DNA from: Zygnema cylindricum
Lineage: Eukaryota; Streptophyta; Zygnematophyceae; Zygnematales; Zygnemataceae
Direction: 5' to 3'
DNA length: 64,000 nt
NCBI GenBank assembly: GCA_037447655.1
Contig: JBBHKE010000268.1
Location: 1 to 64,000 of the forward strand
The position numbers and the translations under genes were made by a program. Shown here one piece after another: positions 41,964 through 52,864 of this stretch. The notes under the pieces were generated by a model that saw nothing but the letters and a program-made list of their open reading frames with translations, ran no database searches and had not been told where the DNA came from. The stretch's first letter is position 1. Every line of letters begins with the position of its first letter.

Positions 41964-43013
41964 TGCAATTCTGTGTCCTCCTTGGACTACAGAATACAGG
42001 AAGCCTCTAGATAGTGTTTAACTAACCCACTTTAAGCCACAACCACTTCTGCCCAAGAAAGTAAACTGAAAATTTGAATAAACCCCTGTGCAGCCTGGAC
42101 TCCCTTGAGTCCGTAGCAAAAAGAATCACTCAAAACGCCCAACCAGCCGATAAGTTATAGGGTGGCAAAGATGCCAATTTATACAAACTCTCACAGAGAG
42201 AGGACTATCTACCTAAATTTTCCTAAGTCCTAGTTTTTCCTAATTCCCTCTCACAGCTGCTATCTACTGCCTGTACGAACCAATCACAAAACTGTATAGT
42301 ACTAGAAAGTACAACTGCCGATGTACTTTCTGTACGACCTCTATAGGACAAGGCCATTAAGTGGACGCGTGTCCACTTTCCACTCGTCCGTACGTTCCTC
42401 GGAATTCCCGCGACCGAATGATGTCTTCCCACGTGGTGCTAGGTCATGCCACGTCAATAAATGCCAAAATGATCATTCCGGGATTTTGGCGATGATGCGC
42501 GCCGTTAGATTTGACGCGAAATTCAATCTCGACCGTAATAAATACTTGCGCGATATTTGTTTCGTTGTCGAAACAAAATGCGCGATATCCATTTCAAACA
42601 AGTACAGTACTTCGTATTTTGTAGAACTGTATCTATGCGTGGCGTTAAGAGTTACAGTTAAATGAATCTAGTACATTACAATAGTTTAAATAGTAATGAA
42701 ACCCTATATCTCCTAACGGACTTCTACGACATACTGGTTAGAGTTAATGGCTACGCCGCGCTCTGCCGGTCGGGGGTTCGAGTCCTGCCGGACTCAACCT
42801 TTTGTTGAGAGTGGCTTAAGCCACTCTTTAGTCCTTCCTATGGAGTTGAGGCAGCCATGGCTCCATTGCTCTCTCTCTCTCTCCTTCAGTGACTACAACA
42901 AGTATGGGGGCGAGAGAGAGAGAAGAGATAGAGGCAGGCTGCCTACATTTTCTTTTCATGTTTTCTAATAAATTTAGACCTAGAAAATATACTAAAAACT
43001 ACTTATTTCAACA
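41964..43013 (-). repeat. Cop-E 3' LTR
   Basis: On the minus strand it starts TGTTGAAATAAGTAG and ends CACAGAATTGCA. On the plus strand it carries the clearest tRNA-like block: an A-box-like TGGTTAGAGTTAATGG (42735-42750) and a perfect B-box GGTTCGAGTCC (42775-42785). Confidence 0.9.
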
Positions 43014-43026
43014 CTCCCCTTATTTT

Positions 43027-46000
43027 CTAGTCTAATTTTAATTTTTCTTTTAAGCCACATTTTTCCCTACAATATTTTAACTTTGGAGAGGGCACAGGTT
43101 TTGTCATCATGTCAGCCACCATTTCCTCATCAGATCTATATACAAGATTCACTATTTTATTCTCCACTTTTTCTCTTACAAAACTTAATCTTATGCCCAT
43201 TTGTTTAGCCTTAAAATGATGTTTTGGATTGGTTGCAATTGCTATGGCTGCTTGATTATCACAAAAAACTTCATGCACTCCCTCTTTCATACACCCCAGT
43301 TCTTGCAGTAAGGACTTGACCCACATCAACTCTTTCACAGCACAACAAGAGGCCATGTACTCAGCCTCCATAGTGGATAGACAGCAACTACCTTTTGTTG
43401 CTTACTGCTCCAACAACAAGCTCCTTCCCCCACATACAAAACATATCCAGAAGTGCATCTTCTCATAGGTGCATCCCCATAATTGGCATCAATCCAAGTG
43501 GTGATATCAGTGTGCTCCCCTCCCAAATGCAACTATAATTCTCTGGTTCTAACCAGATATCTCATGACTCTCTTGGCTGCCTCCCAGTCTCTCTACCTAG
43601 GATCATTAAGACTCCTACTGAGTACTCCAACTGTTGCCGCTATGTCCGGCCTGGTACAGTTCATAAAATAAATTAAACTTCCTACGACCTGTCTATAAGG
43701 GATATACTTCATAAACTCTCTCTCCTCTGGACTCATCTGATCATCTAAGATCATCACTCCTCTTTCTACACTCCCATCAATTATTTTTTTCAAGTCCATG
43801 GGAGTGGTACAACTGTTACCATTTTCCATATGGCATTTTTCAAGCATATTACCTATTGTTTCTTTCTGAGTAAGTCTGATAATCTTCTTCCCCCTATCTC
43901 TCTCCATTTGGATCCCCAAAATATATTTTGCCTCCCCTAAATCCTTCATATCAAATCTGTCCCTAAGATCTTTCTTTAGCCTATTGATATTCTCCAAAGA
44001 CTTACTTAACACAAGCAGATCATCCACATATATTGCAATAAAAATGACATCATTCTCATCTTCAAACATTTAGATAGAATGGTCAGAGCTGATCCGGATG
44101 TATCCCAGATCGGTGAGAAACTCATCTAGTTTCTTATTCGACTGTCGAGGAGCCTGTTTCAGTCCATATAAGGACTTTATGAGCCTGCAGATTTTGCTCA
44201 CTTCTCCTTCTTCCACAAACCCCTCGGGTTGCCTCATAAAAATTTCTTCCTCTAACACACCATTAAAAAATGCAGTCTTAATGTCCATCTGGTATATTTC
44301 CATGTCTTCCGCTGCGGCCAGACTGAGGAGAATCCTTACCGATGGGAACCAAACAACTGGAGCAAAGGTCACCTCATAGTCAATCCCCTCTTTTTGGGTG
44401 AACCCCTTCGCTCCCAATCGAGCCTTATACCTCTCAATTGTTATTTTCTGGGTTCAGTTTTAGTTTAAATACCCATTAACATCCAATAAGTTTTCGGTCT
44501 GGAGGGCAATCCGCTAGTTCCCAAGTATTTGCTTCCATGATAGAATCCATCTCATCATTTATGGCTCTAATCCATCTTTCTTTCTCTAGACTATTCACTG
44601 CCTCTAAGTAAGACTGAGGCTCATCTAATGAGATAGCTTAGTTACCTTATGGGCAGCTTGTTTTTCATGTATCCTTTTGCTGCTCCTCCTTGCTTTCTCG
44701 AACTCCGAAGCTGGAATGGATGGAAGTCTTGGATTTCTTCTCACTGTCTCATCGGCTCCCCTGTCCATGGAAACCGGTTCTTGTCCCGCTTCTTCTATCT
44801 CCTCGAAGTCCATAGGAGTATGTGAGGTTTCTGGTGAGTCTCCTGTATCTTGGATCTCCCCTGAATCTGTAATCACGGTTTCATTCATGTCCCTTTCGGG
44901 AACGACCGAATTCTCATCACTTTCGGACTCAAATCTGATCCTTATCTTCTTTGTATATTTGAAGGGGTCAAATGACTTCCCTTCATCCATGACAACTAAG
45001 TGTTTGACCAGAATGATATCTTTCTTTGCTAAGTCATAGACTCTATATCCCTTAACATCCTCATCATATCCCACAAAGTATCCAGGTTTTCCCTTAGCAT
45101 CTAGTTTCCAGTTTTTCCTATCCGTGTCAAGACTGTAAACTTGGCTACCAAATACTTTAAGGTGTGAGATATCTGGTTTCCTTCCAACCCATATCTTTTA
45201 AGGTGTCACTCCCTTTACAGCTGAGGTAAGGACTCTATTCTTGATGTAGTTGGCACAGTTCATTGCTTCTGCCCAAAATCTCTTTCTTATTTTCTTGTCA
45301 GCCAACATACTGCGTACACTATCTCCTAGTGTTCGATTCAGCCTCTCAGCTATCCCATTTTGTTCCGCGTTATATGGTACAGTTTTCTGGTGCTGCACTC
45401 CCTCATCTCTCAGATATTCCTCAAACTCGTTAGAGGTATATTCCCCCCCATTATCACTCATTATCCTCTTAATGGGGGTTTCATGCAACTTTTCACTCCA
45501 AGCTTTATATTCTTTGAAGTAAGTTGATGCTTCAGATTTTGTTTTCACAAAGTAGACTCTAGAGTATCTAGACCAGTCATCAGTTACTGTCATCATAAAC
45601 CTCTTTCCTCCAACCAAAGGTACTTTTCCAGGTCCCCAAATATCTGTGTGGACCAAATCTAACACACTCTCACCTCTATATATCGTGGCTTTGGGAAAGG
45701 GAAGTTTATGAGCCTTACCTTGAGCACAACCACTACAACCATCCATCATTTCATTATCCCCAAACTGAATGCCATCTACTACCCCAACTTTTTTCATTTC
45801 CCTTAACCTATCAAAATGCACATGCCCCAACCGCTTATGCCAAATCATCATCTTAGGAACACCAACATAGTAAGCATTCTTCTTTTCATTACTCAGATTA
45901 AGCCTAAACATTCCTTGGCTACCCTTATCTGCTGTGAAGTAAATTTCATCCCCATACTTAGCTGTAAAGACTCCCTTTCTAGTTAAGGTATCAAACTCAT

Positions 46001-47353
46001 TGTCATCTAACACAGACGTAGAGACAAGATTTTTACTCAGCTAAGGAATGTAAAGTACATCTGAGAATGTAAGTATAGAAGTCTTACCCTCCACTAAGAC
46101 TATCAAATCTACTGATCCCACAAGATCTGTAGTAACCACCCTCCCATCCCCATACTCTATCTCTACGGTAGGAATTTTTCTTAACTTAGTGAAGAGTTCT
46201 TTATCACGACACATATGCATGGATGCACCTGAGTCGATGATCCATCCTTCCTGTGGAGCTTCCCAGATTGCTCCAAGGGCACACTTCTGCCTCCGAGGAA
46301 TCTCCTTCTCCTCCAGACTCTCGTAAAGAAGAATCTCCCCATCCTCCTCAGAGGACTCATCCTCGGTTTCTCCTGACACTTTTGTAACCACAAGTGCCTT
46401 TTTCTTCCCTCCGGAAGACCCCCTCCACGGTTCTCTTGGAGCCTCAGCTCTGATAGCTTGACACAATCTGCGATAAAGTGTCCCTACTTTTTGCAATAAT
46501 GACAAAGACCCTTTGGGGGCCTCTGTCCTCTAGAATGATCTTTTTCCCCTCTATAAGGTTTCTTCGGGTCCTTCCCCCATCGGTCCCCTCTTGTGCTAGA
46601 GCTTGAATGCTCTTTCCTCCTCTCCTAATCTCCATTGTGTTTTCCTGCACAAGTATCATCCTGACTACTGTGTTCCATTTCCATGAACTATCAGGCATTC
46701 TCTGTACTCTGTACACTCTGTTTTCAAACTCATCGGGTAATTTCATGATTAGGGTGTTAACTTTCATTTTCATTGTACCTGTCCGCCCGGCACTTTCCAT
46801 TTCCATATACAAACAAGAAAGATCATTACAGTAATTTAACATCTTTCCTCCTATGTAAGTGTAACTCCAGTAGCTTTTTCTCAACCAACTGGAGCTCCTG
46901 AATAGTTCCAGCTCTATAAATCTCCTCAAAGCTCATCCACAACTACTCGGCCTTGTATATGTGAAGATGAGGAGTGGCCAAACCTTGAGTGAGGTGCCTC
47001 AGAATGGAGTTTTTGGCAGCCATGTTTACATCCTCCCACATTTGAGTATCGTTCTCCACGGTCTTCACGGTCGCCGCTCCCGATACTATGGCAATAGGAG
47101 TGAGGGGTGTCTCCTTCCCTTTTTCTTTTTCGGACACACTGCTGTCCCCATCATCTGCCTCCTCCGCTGAGGCAGCCGTTGTTGCAGGAAACCTTACTTC
47201 TCCAAATCCTGGTGGAGTTCCCAAAGGTGGACGTTTCACTTGTCCACTGACGATACCCTAGTATCGTTTTTCACACAAAGCTCCCATCATCATGGCTTCC
47301 CAATAGATGAACCGTGATCCATTGAAGGTGGGCACCCTAGAGGGTGGGCCCAT
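43027..47353 (-). pseudogene. Cop-E GAG-POL polyprotein, multiply broken
   Basis: The frame can start at the ATG in the primer-binding site (47353). The upstream LTR ATG seen in other elements is ATA here. Gag pieces are at 47239-46444, followed by a damaged CCHC knuckle near 46500 and the protease WIIDSGASMHMC at 46205-46245. Integrase (46013-45198) has DIWGPGKV, SDNGGEYTS and NGIAERLNR. A linker region follows at 45074-44625. RT (44417-43593) has YVDD at about 44021-44032, and RNase H covers 43532-43027. Stops and frameshifts separate these blocks, for example near 47256, 46930, 46030, 45190, 44640 and 44070. Not functional. Confidence 0.88.
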
Positions 47354-47357
47354 AACC

Positions 47358-48356
47358 TGCAATTCTGTGTCCTCTATTGGACCACAGAATACAGGAAGCC
47401 TCTAGATATTATTTAACTAACCCACTTGAAGCCACAACCACTGCTGCCCAAGAAGGCAAGCTGAAAATTTGACTGCACCCGTGTGTAGCTTGGACTCCCC
47501 TGAGTCCGTAGCAAAAAGAATCACTAAAAACGGCCAACCAGCCGATAAGTTATGAGGCGGCAAAAATGCCAATTTATAGAAAGGCTCTCTATTCCACCTA
47601 AATTTCCTAAGTCCTAAATCTCTTCACAATCCCTATCTTCTAAAGTACGAACCAATCATATTACTGTAAAGTACAGAAAGGTACTACGGCCAATGTCCTT
47701 TCTGTACGGCCGGTGTACGACAAGGCTACTGAGTGGACGCGTGTCATTTTTCCACTCGTTCGTATATTCTCTGGAATTCTCGAGACCGAATGTCATCCTT
47801 CCACGCGGCGCAACGTCATGCCATGTCCATAAAACCCAAAGTTACCATTCTGCGATCACGGCGATGACGTGTGCCGTCGGATTAAATTTGACGTTAAATG
47901 TCGACCGTTTAAAATAAATGTCCGTTTCATTTGTTTCGTGCGAAATGACGTTCGCACTAAACCTTAACAAGTTCTATGTTCGTTTCGTCCATATTTCAGT
48001 TCAATCATTTCAGTGTAATACAATAGTTTTTAATATAAATGAAACCCTATATCATCTAACGGACTTCTACGACAGACTGGTTAGAGCTAACGGCTACGCC
48101 GCGCTCTGCCGGTCGGGGGTTCGAGTCCTGCCGGACTCAACCTTTTGTTTGGGAGTGACTTAAGTCACTCTTTAGTCCTTCCTATGGAGTTGAGGTAGCC
48201 ATGGCTCCATTGCTCTCTCTCTCTCCTTCAGTGACTACAACAAGTATGGGGGCGAGAGAGAGAAGAGATGGAGGCAAGCTGCCTACATTTTCTTTGCATG
48301 TTTTCTGCTAATTAATTTAGACCTAGAAAATATACTTAAAACTACTTATTTCAACA
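47358..48356 (-). repeat. Cop-E 5' LTR
   Basis: Starts TGTTGAAATAAGTAG and ends CACAGAATTGCA on the minus strand, like the 3' LTR. Its middle (about 47640-48020) is only loosely similar to that of the 3' LTR. The tRNA-like block is at 48078-48128 on the plus strand. The primer-binding site GGTTATGGGCCCACC follows at 47357-47343 (minus). Confidence 0.9.
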
Positions 48357-51300
48357 TTTCGGTTAAAAGAGGGGCAGACCGGTGGTACCCCGAGAGGAAA
48401 GAAAAAGGCCCTTGTGACACAGGTACATGAGGCGAAATCCGAGGACGAGGACGATGAGCTCCTTTTGGATGAGGAGTTGGAGGCGAAAAACGAGGTCGAA
48501 ATACCACGAAGGCAGAAATGTGTTTACGGTGGATTGAAAGGTGAAGCAGGCTCGATTGTAGATTTAGGTGCCTCCATGCACATGTTAAGGATAGGCACCG
48601 GTTCACTAAGATAAGAAAGATTCCCACTGTAGAGATAGAGTACGGGGATAGGAGGATAGTCACCACTACTCTTGTAGGATCGGTAGATCTGACAGTGTTA
48701 GTAGAAGGAAAGACATCCATATTAACATTCTCCGGTGTATTGTTTATTCCGGAGCTGATCAAAAATCTTATCTCTACATCAGTATTATGTGATAAGGGTT
48801 TTTTCACTAGCACTAGGGAAGGAGTTTTTACTGCTAGCTTTGAGGAGGATGTCTATTTCATTGCTAGCTTTGAGGAGGATGTCTATTTCATTGGTGAGAA
48901 AGGTAGCCATGGGATGTTTAGGCTGATTTTAAGTAATGAAAAGAAGAAACTTTATTATGCTGGTGTTCATGATATTATGATGTGTCATAAGAGGCTTGGG
49001 CATGTGAATCTAGACAAGTTAAGAGAGATGAAAAACATGGGAGTGGTGGAAGGGATTAAGTTCAGTGAGAATGATAATATAAGTGATTATATTCGATGTG
49101 CTCAAGGTAAAACACACAGATTACCCTTTCCTAAAACAACCACCTATAAGGGAGAAAATATTCTAGATCTAGTACACACAGATATTTGGGGACCAGCTAA
49201 AGTGCCCTCACCGGGGAAGAAGAGATTTATGATGACTATCACTGATGATTGGTCTCACTATTCCCGGGTGTATTTTAAAAAAAAAAAGTCTGAAGCTCAA
49301 GATTATTTTAGACAATATAAAGCATTGAGCGAAAAACTCCACGAAACTCCAATCAAGAGAATAAGGAGTGACAATGGTGGAGAGTATACTTCTCACCAGT
49401 TTGAGGATTTTTTGAGGGAAGATGGGGTCCAACACCAAAAGACAGTTCCAGAAAACCCGGAACAGAATGGGGTAGCTGAAAGGTTAAATAGAACACTAAG
49501 TGATAGTGCTAGAAGTATGTTGTCAGATAAGAAGATAGGAAGAAGGTTTTGGGCAGAAGCAATAAACTGTGCTAATTACCTCAAAAATAGTGTTCTTACT
49601 TCAACTATAAAAGATCAAACACCTTATGAGAGATGGACAGGCCGGAAACTAGACTTATCTCACTTAAAGGTTTTCGGCAGTCAAGTATTCAGTCTAGATA
49701 CAGATCGGTCTAATTAGAAGCTAGATCCTAAAGGAAAACCGGGATACTTATAAGGATATGATGAGGATGTTAAAGGGTATAGAGTTTATGATCTAAAAAA
49801 GGAAGATATAATCTTAGTAAAACATCTAGTAGTTATGGATGAAGGAAAGTCTGTGGATCCCTTCAAATATACAAAGTCAGTAAAAATCAGATTTGAGTGA
49901 GAATATTCCGATGACTTTGAGCTCCCTAACTATCCGGGTTTTAGAGAAGATGACATTCTTGCAGATACAAATCAGACCGAAAAGAACTCGGCTGTGGAAA
50001 CTCTAGTGACAACTCTACCGAAGCGAAAGACGTGGTGGAATATGATTCGGAATCAAGAGATAGGGGAAAAGTCGAGATTGTTAGCAAGAACCCACGAGAA
50101 CCATCTATTCCGGCCACAGATTTTGAGGGGGGAAGGACAAGTAGCAAAGGATTGCAAAAAAAATAGGTTAATAACAAGGTAACAAAACTATCTCATCAAG
50201 ATGAACCTCAGACTTATGGAGAGGCGATGACTTGTCCAGAAAAGAACCTGTGGAAGACAGCCATCAATGAGGAGATGGCCTCAATTATGGCAGCCGATAC
50301 TTAGGAGCTGGTGGTTTGTCCACCTAACCGAAAACAAATTGGTTGTAAGTGGGTTTTCAAATTAGAATTGAGTCCGGAAAACACCATTGAGCGTTACAAA
50401 GCCCGATTAGTGGCAAAGGGATTTACACAAGAGGAAGGAATCGACTAGGAGGAAACCTTTGCCCTGGTCGTCAGATTTCCCTCTGTCCGCATACTTTTCA
50501 GTCTGGCTGCAGCCAAAGGCATGGCGGTGCACAAGATGGACATCAAGACAGCCTTTTTGCTTGGAGAATTGGAAGAGGAGATCTTCATGCAACAACCCGA
50601 AAGATTTGTGGAGGAAGGAGAGGAGAGTAAGGTATGCCGGCTTATTAAATCTCTTTATGGTTTGAAACAGGCGTCGCATTAGTTGAATAAGAAGCTTGAT
50701 GAGTTTCTTACTGGTCTAGGATATATCTGGATCAGCTCAGATCACTCAATCTATGTTTTTGAAGATGAGGAAGGTGTTATATTTATTGCAATTTATGTTG
50801 ATGATTTGCTTGTTTTAAGTAAATCAATGAAAAAATTAATAAACTGAAAACCGATCTTAAGGGGAGATTTGAAATGAAGGATATGGAGGAAACAAAATAT
50901 ATTTTGGGAATTCAAGTAGAAATAGACTGAAAAAGAAAAATTATAAGATTGACTAAAAAAGAAGCAATAGGGAACATGCTTGAAAAATTTCAGATGGATA
51001 AAGCTAATAGTTGTACAACTCCAATGGAGTTGAAGAAAGGAAGTGAGGGGAGTGAGGAAGAAGGAGTCATAGTCTTAGATGAGGAATTATATCCTGAAAA
51101 ACATAAGTTCATGCAGACTATTCCTTACAGCCAAGTCGTGGGAAGTCTAATCAATTTTATGAATTGAACACGGCCGGATTTAGCTGCAGCTATAGGAGTG
51201 TTGAGTAGAAGTCTAAATGCTCCCACTAAGAGGGATTGGGAGGCAGCTAAGAGAGTCCTTAGATATTTGATAGGAACTAGGGATCTATGGTTGCATTTGG

Positions 51301-51772
51301 GTGGGGAGAATACTGACATCACTACTTGGAGTGATGCCAGTTATGGCGATGCTCCGATGAGGAGATGCACTTCTGGATATGTATTATATGTGGGTGATGG
51401 GGCTTGCTGTTGGAGTAGCAAACAACAAAACGTTATTGCTTAGTCCACCATGGAGGCTGTGTATATGGCCTCTTGCTCTGCTGTAAAAGAATTGAAGTGG
51501 TCAAGTCTTTGCTTGGTGAGCTTGGTCAACTTAAGAGTGGTGTGCAGAATTTTTTTTGTGATAATCAGGCAGCAATCGCTATTTTTGCCAATCCTAAACA
51601 TCATTTTAAAGCTAAACACATGGACATTAGACTCAGCTTTGTTAGAGAGAAAGTAGAAAACAAAATAATCAGCTTAGAGTACAGACCAGATAGTGAGATG
51701 GTAGCAGATATGATGACCAAACCTGTGCCTTCCCCTAAGCTAATTTTCTGCAGGGAAAAGTGTGGTGGTTGA
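48357..51772 (+). pseudogene. Cop-D protease to RNase H, degenerate
   Basis: Continues Cop-D. The protease start (GEAGSIVDLGASMHM, 48538-48582) has lost the D-S-G serine. Integrase is open at 48695-49717 with DIWGPAKV, RSDNGGEY and NGVAERLNR. A 30-bp tandem duplication (48833-48862 and 48863-48892) inserts ten residues in frame before the integrase zinc region. RT pieces follow with YVDD at about 50794-50805, then RNase H to 51772. Stops include TAG at 49715 and 49753, TGA at 49898, TAG at 50303 and TAG at 50446. Confidence 0.88.
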
Positions 51773-51802
51773 AATTAAAGATTGACTAGAAAATAAGGGG
51801 AG

Positions 51803-52858
51803 TGTAGAAATTAATGGTCTTTTAAAGTATTTTCTAGGTCTGAATAGAAATAAGAAAGAAGCCGAGGCAGTCTACCTCTAACCTTTTGCTCCAACTCTCA
51901 AACTTGTCGCAGTCACTGAGAAATTGGAGAGGGAGCTAGAGCCATGGCTACCTAGGCTATCCAGAGGTTTACGGGAAAATATATTTTAGTTATGGGTTAA
52001 TTTACTAAAAGATATCTGCCGGCCACAGGATTTGATCCTGGTACATACCGGCCGGCAGACAGCCAGTAGCCGGTAGCCTTAGCTGTTAAGTCTAGAAGTA
52101 GTGTTACGTATTATAGGGTTTGATAATTATTTAAACATTTATACGTAGAAAAGTTCATTTAACTATAACTGATTACGGGAGACATATATCCAGTAAATGT
52201 AAAAGTGCGGATTCCGGTACGGACAAGAAACCAATACTGCGCATTTATTTCTTTAGTGAAACAAAAACCGCACATGTATTTATTACGGCTACAATTAAAT
52301 GTGAATTTAATCGGACGGCTAGAATTAACGCCGAGATCGCGGAAGAGGATTTCGGCGGTTTGTGGTCATCGCCACATCGGATGACACGTGGCGGAATGAC
52401 ATTGGATCGCGGCATCTCCGAGGATTCAGGGAGCGAATCCGGACATACCACGTGTCGACATTTAGGCCATGTCGTACAATGACCATACACAAAGTACACC
52501 GGCAGCTATTTTTTTTGTGTACGAAACTGAAATCTGATTGGCTCCGTACATCAGTAGATAGAGTCTGTGAGAGAGATAGGACTTAGAAAAATTAGAAGAT
52601 AGGACCCTCTCTCCTAGAGAGCTTGTGTACAAAATGTCAACTTTGACCCTCCATAACTTACTGCTCAGGGGAGCAAATTCAGAGTTTATTTTTGCTATCG
52701 ACTCAGGGGAGTCTTCTTTTCACAGGGGTGAAGTAGGTCAGAGTTTTTGTCTGCCACGGTGGCATTTATTTTTGCTGAAACACAAAGGGGTCAGGGTTAT
52801 CCTAGAGGCTTTTTAGAAGCTGTCCACTCAGAGGACTTATGGAGGTCTCAGAGTTTCA
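51803..52858 (+). repeat. Cop-D 3' LTR
   Basis: Follows the purine stretch AAAATAAGGGGAG. Starts TGTAGAAATTAATGG and ends GGTCTCAGAGTTTCA. The antisense tRNA-like block is at 52018-52090. Confidence 0.92.
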
Positions 52859-52864
52859 CACGTT

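Larger units (their letters stand above)
41964..48356 (-). mobile_element. Cop-E: Ty1/copia element inside Cop-D
   Basis: Minus-strand element with 3' LTR 41964-43013 and 5' LTR 47358-48356. Cop-D reads on directly from one side to the other (TAACCGAGCTTT / TTTCGGTTAAAAG). The flanks, CTTTG at the left and TTTCG at the right, are best explained by a TTTCG duplication that lost one base. The family is close to Cop-C in protein, but its two LTRs are strikingly unequal in their middle parts. Confidence 0.9.
39974..52858 (+). mobile_element. Cop-D: Ty1/copia element at the primer site of Cop-C
   Basis: The 5' LTR is 39974-41026 and the 3' LTR 51803-52858, with Cop-E (41964-48356) inside. It is flanked by CAGGT (39969-39973) and CACGT (52859-52863), a 5-bp duplication with one mismatch. 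It lies exactly at the junction of the Cop-C 5' LTR and its primer-binding site. It is the same family as Cop-A. The LTR pair differs by only a few percent by eye. Confidence 0.92.

Noticed and set aside
42735-42810. A true tRNA gene in the Cop-E LTR
   Set aside because: The A-box and B-box are good, but no acceptor stem can be formed and the T-stem has a mismatch. It is kept as a tRNA-like block only.
42223-42968. LTR-internal frames in Cop-E and Cop-C LTRs
   Set aside because: They lie in non-coding LTR sequence and are not conserved between the paired LTRs.
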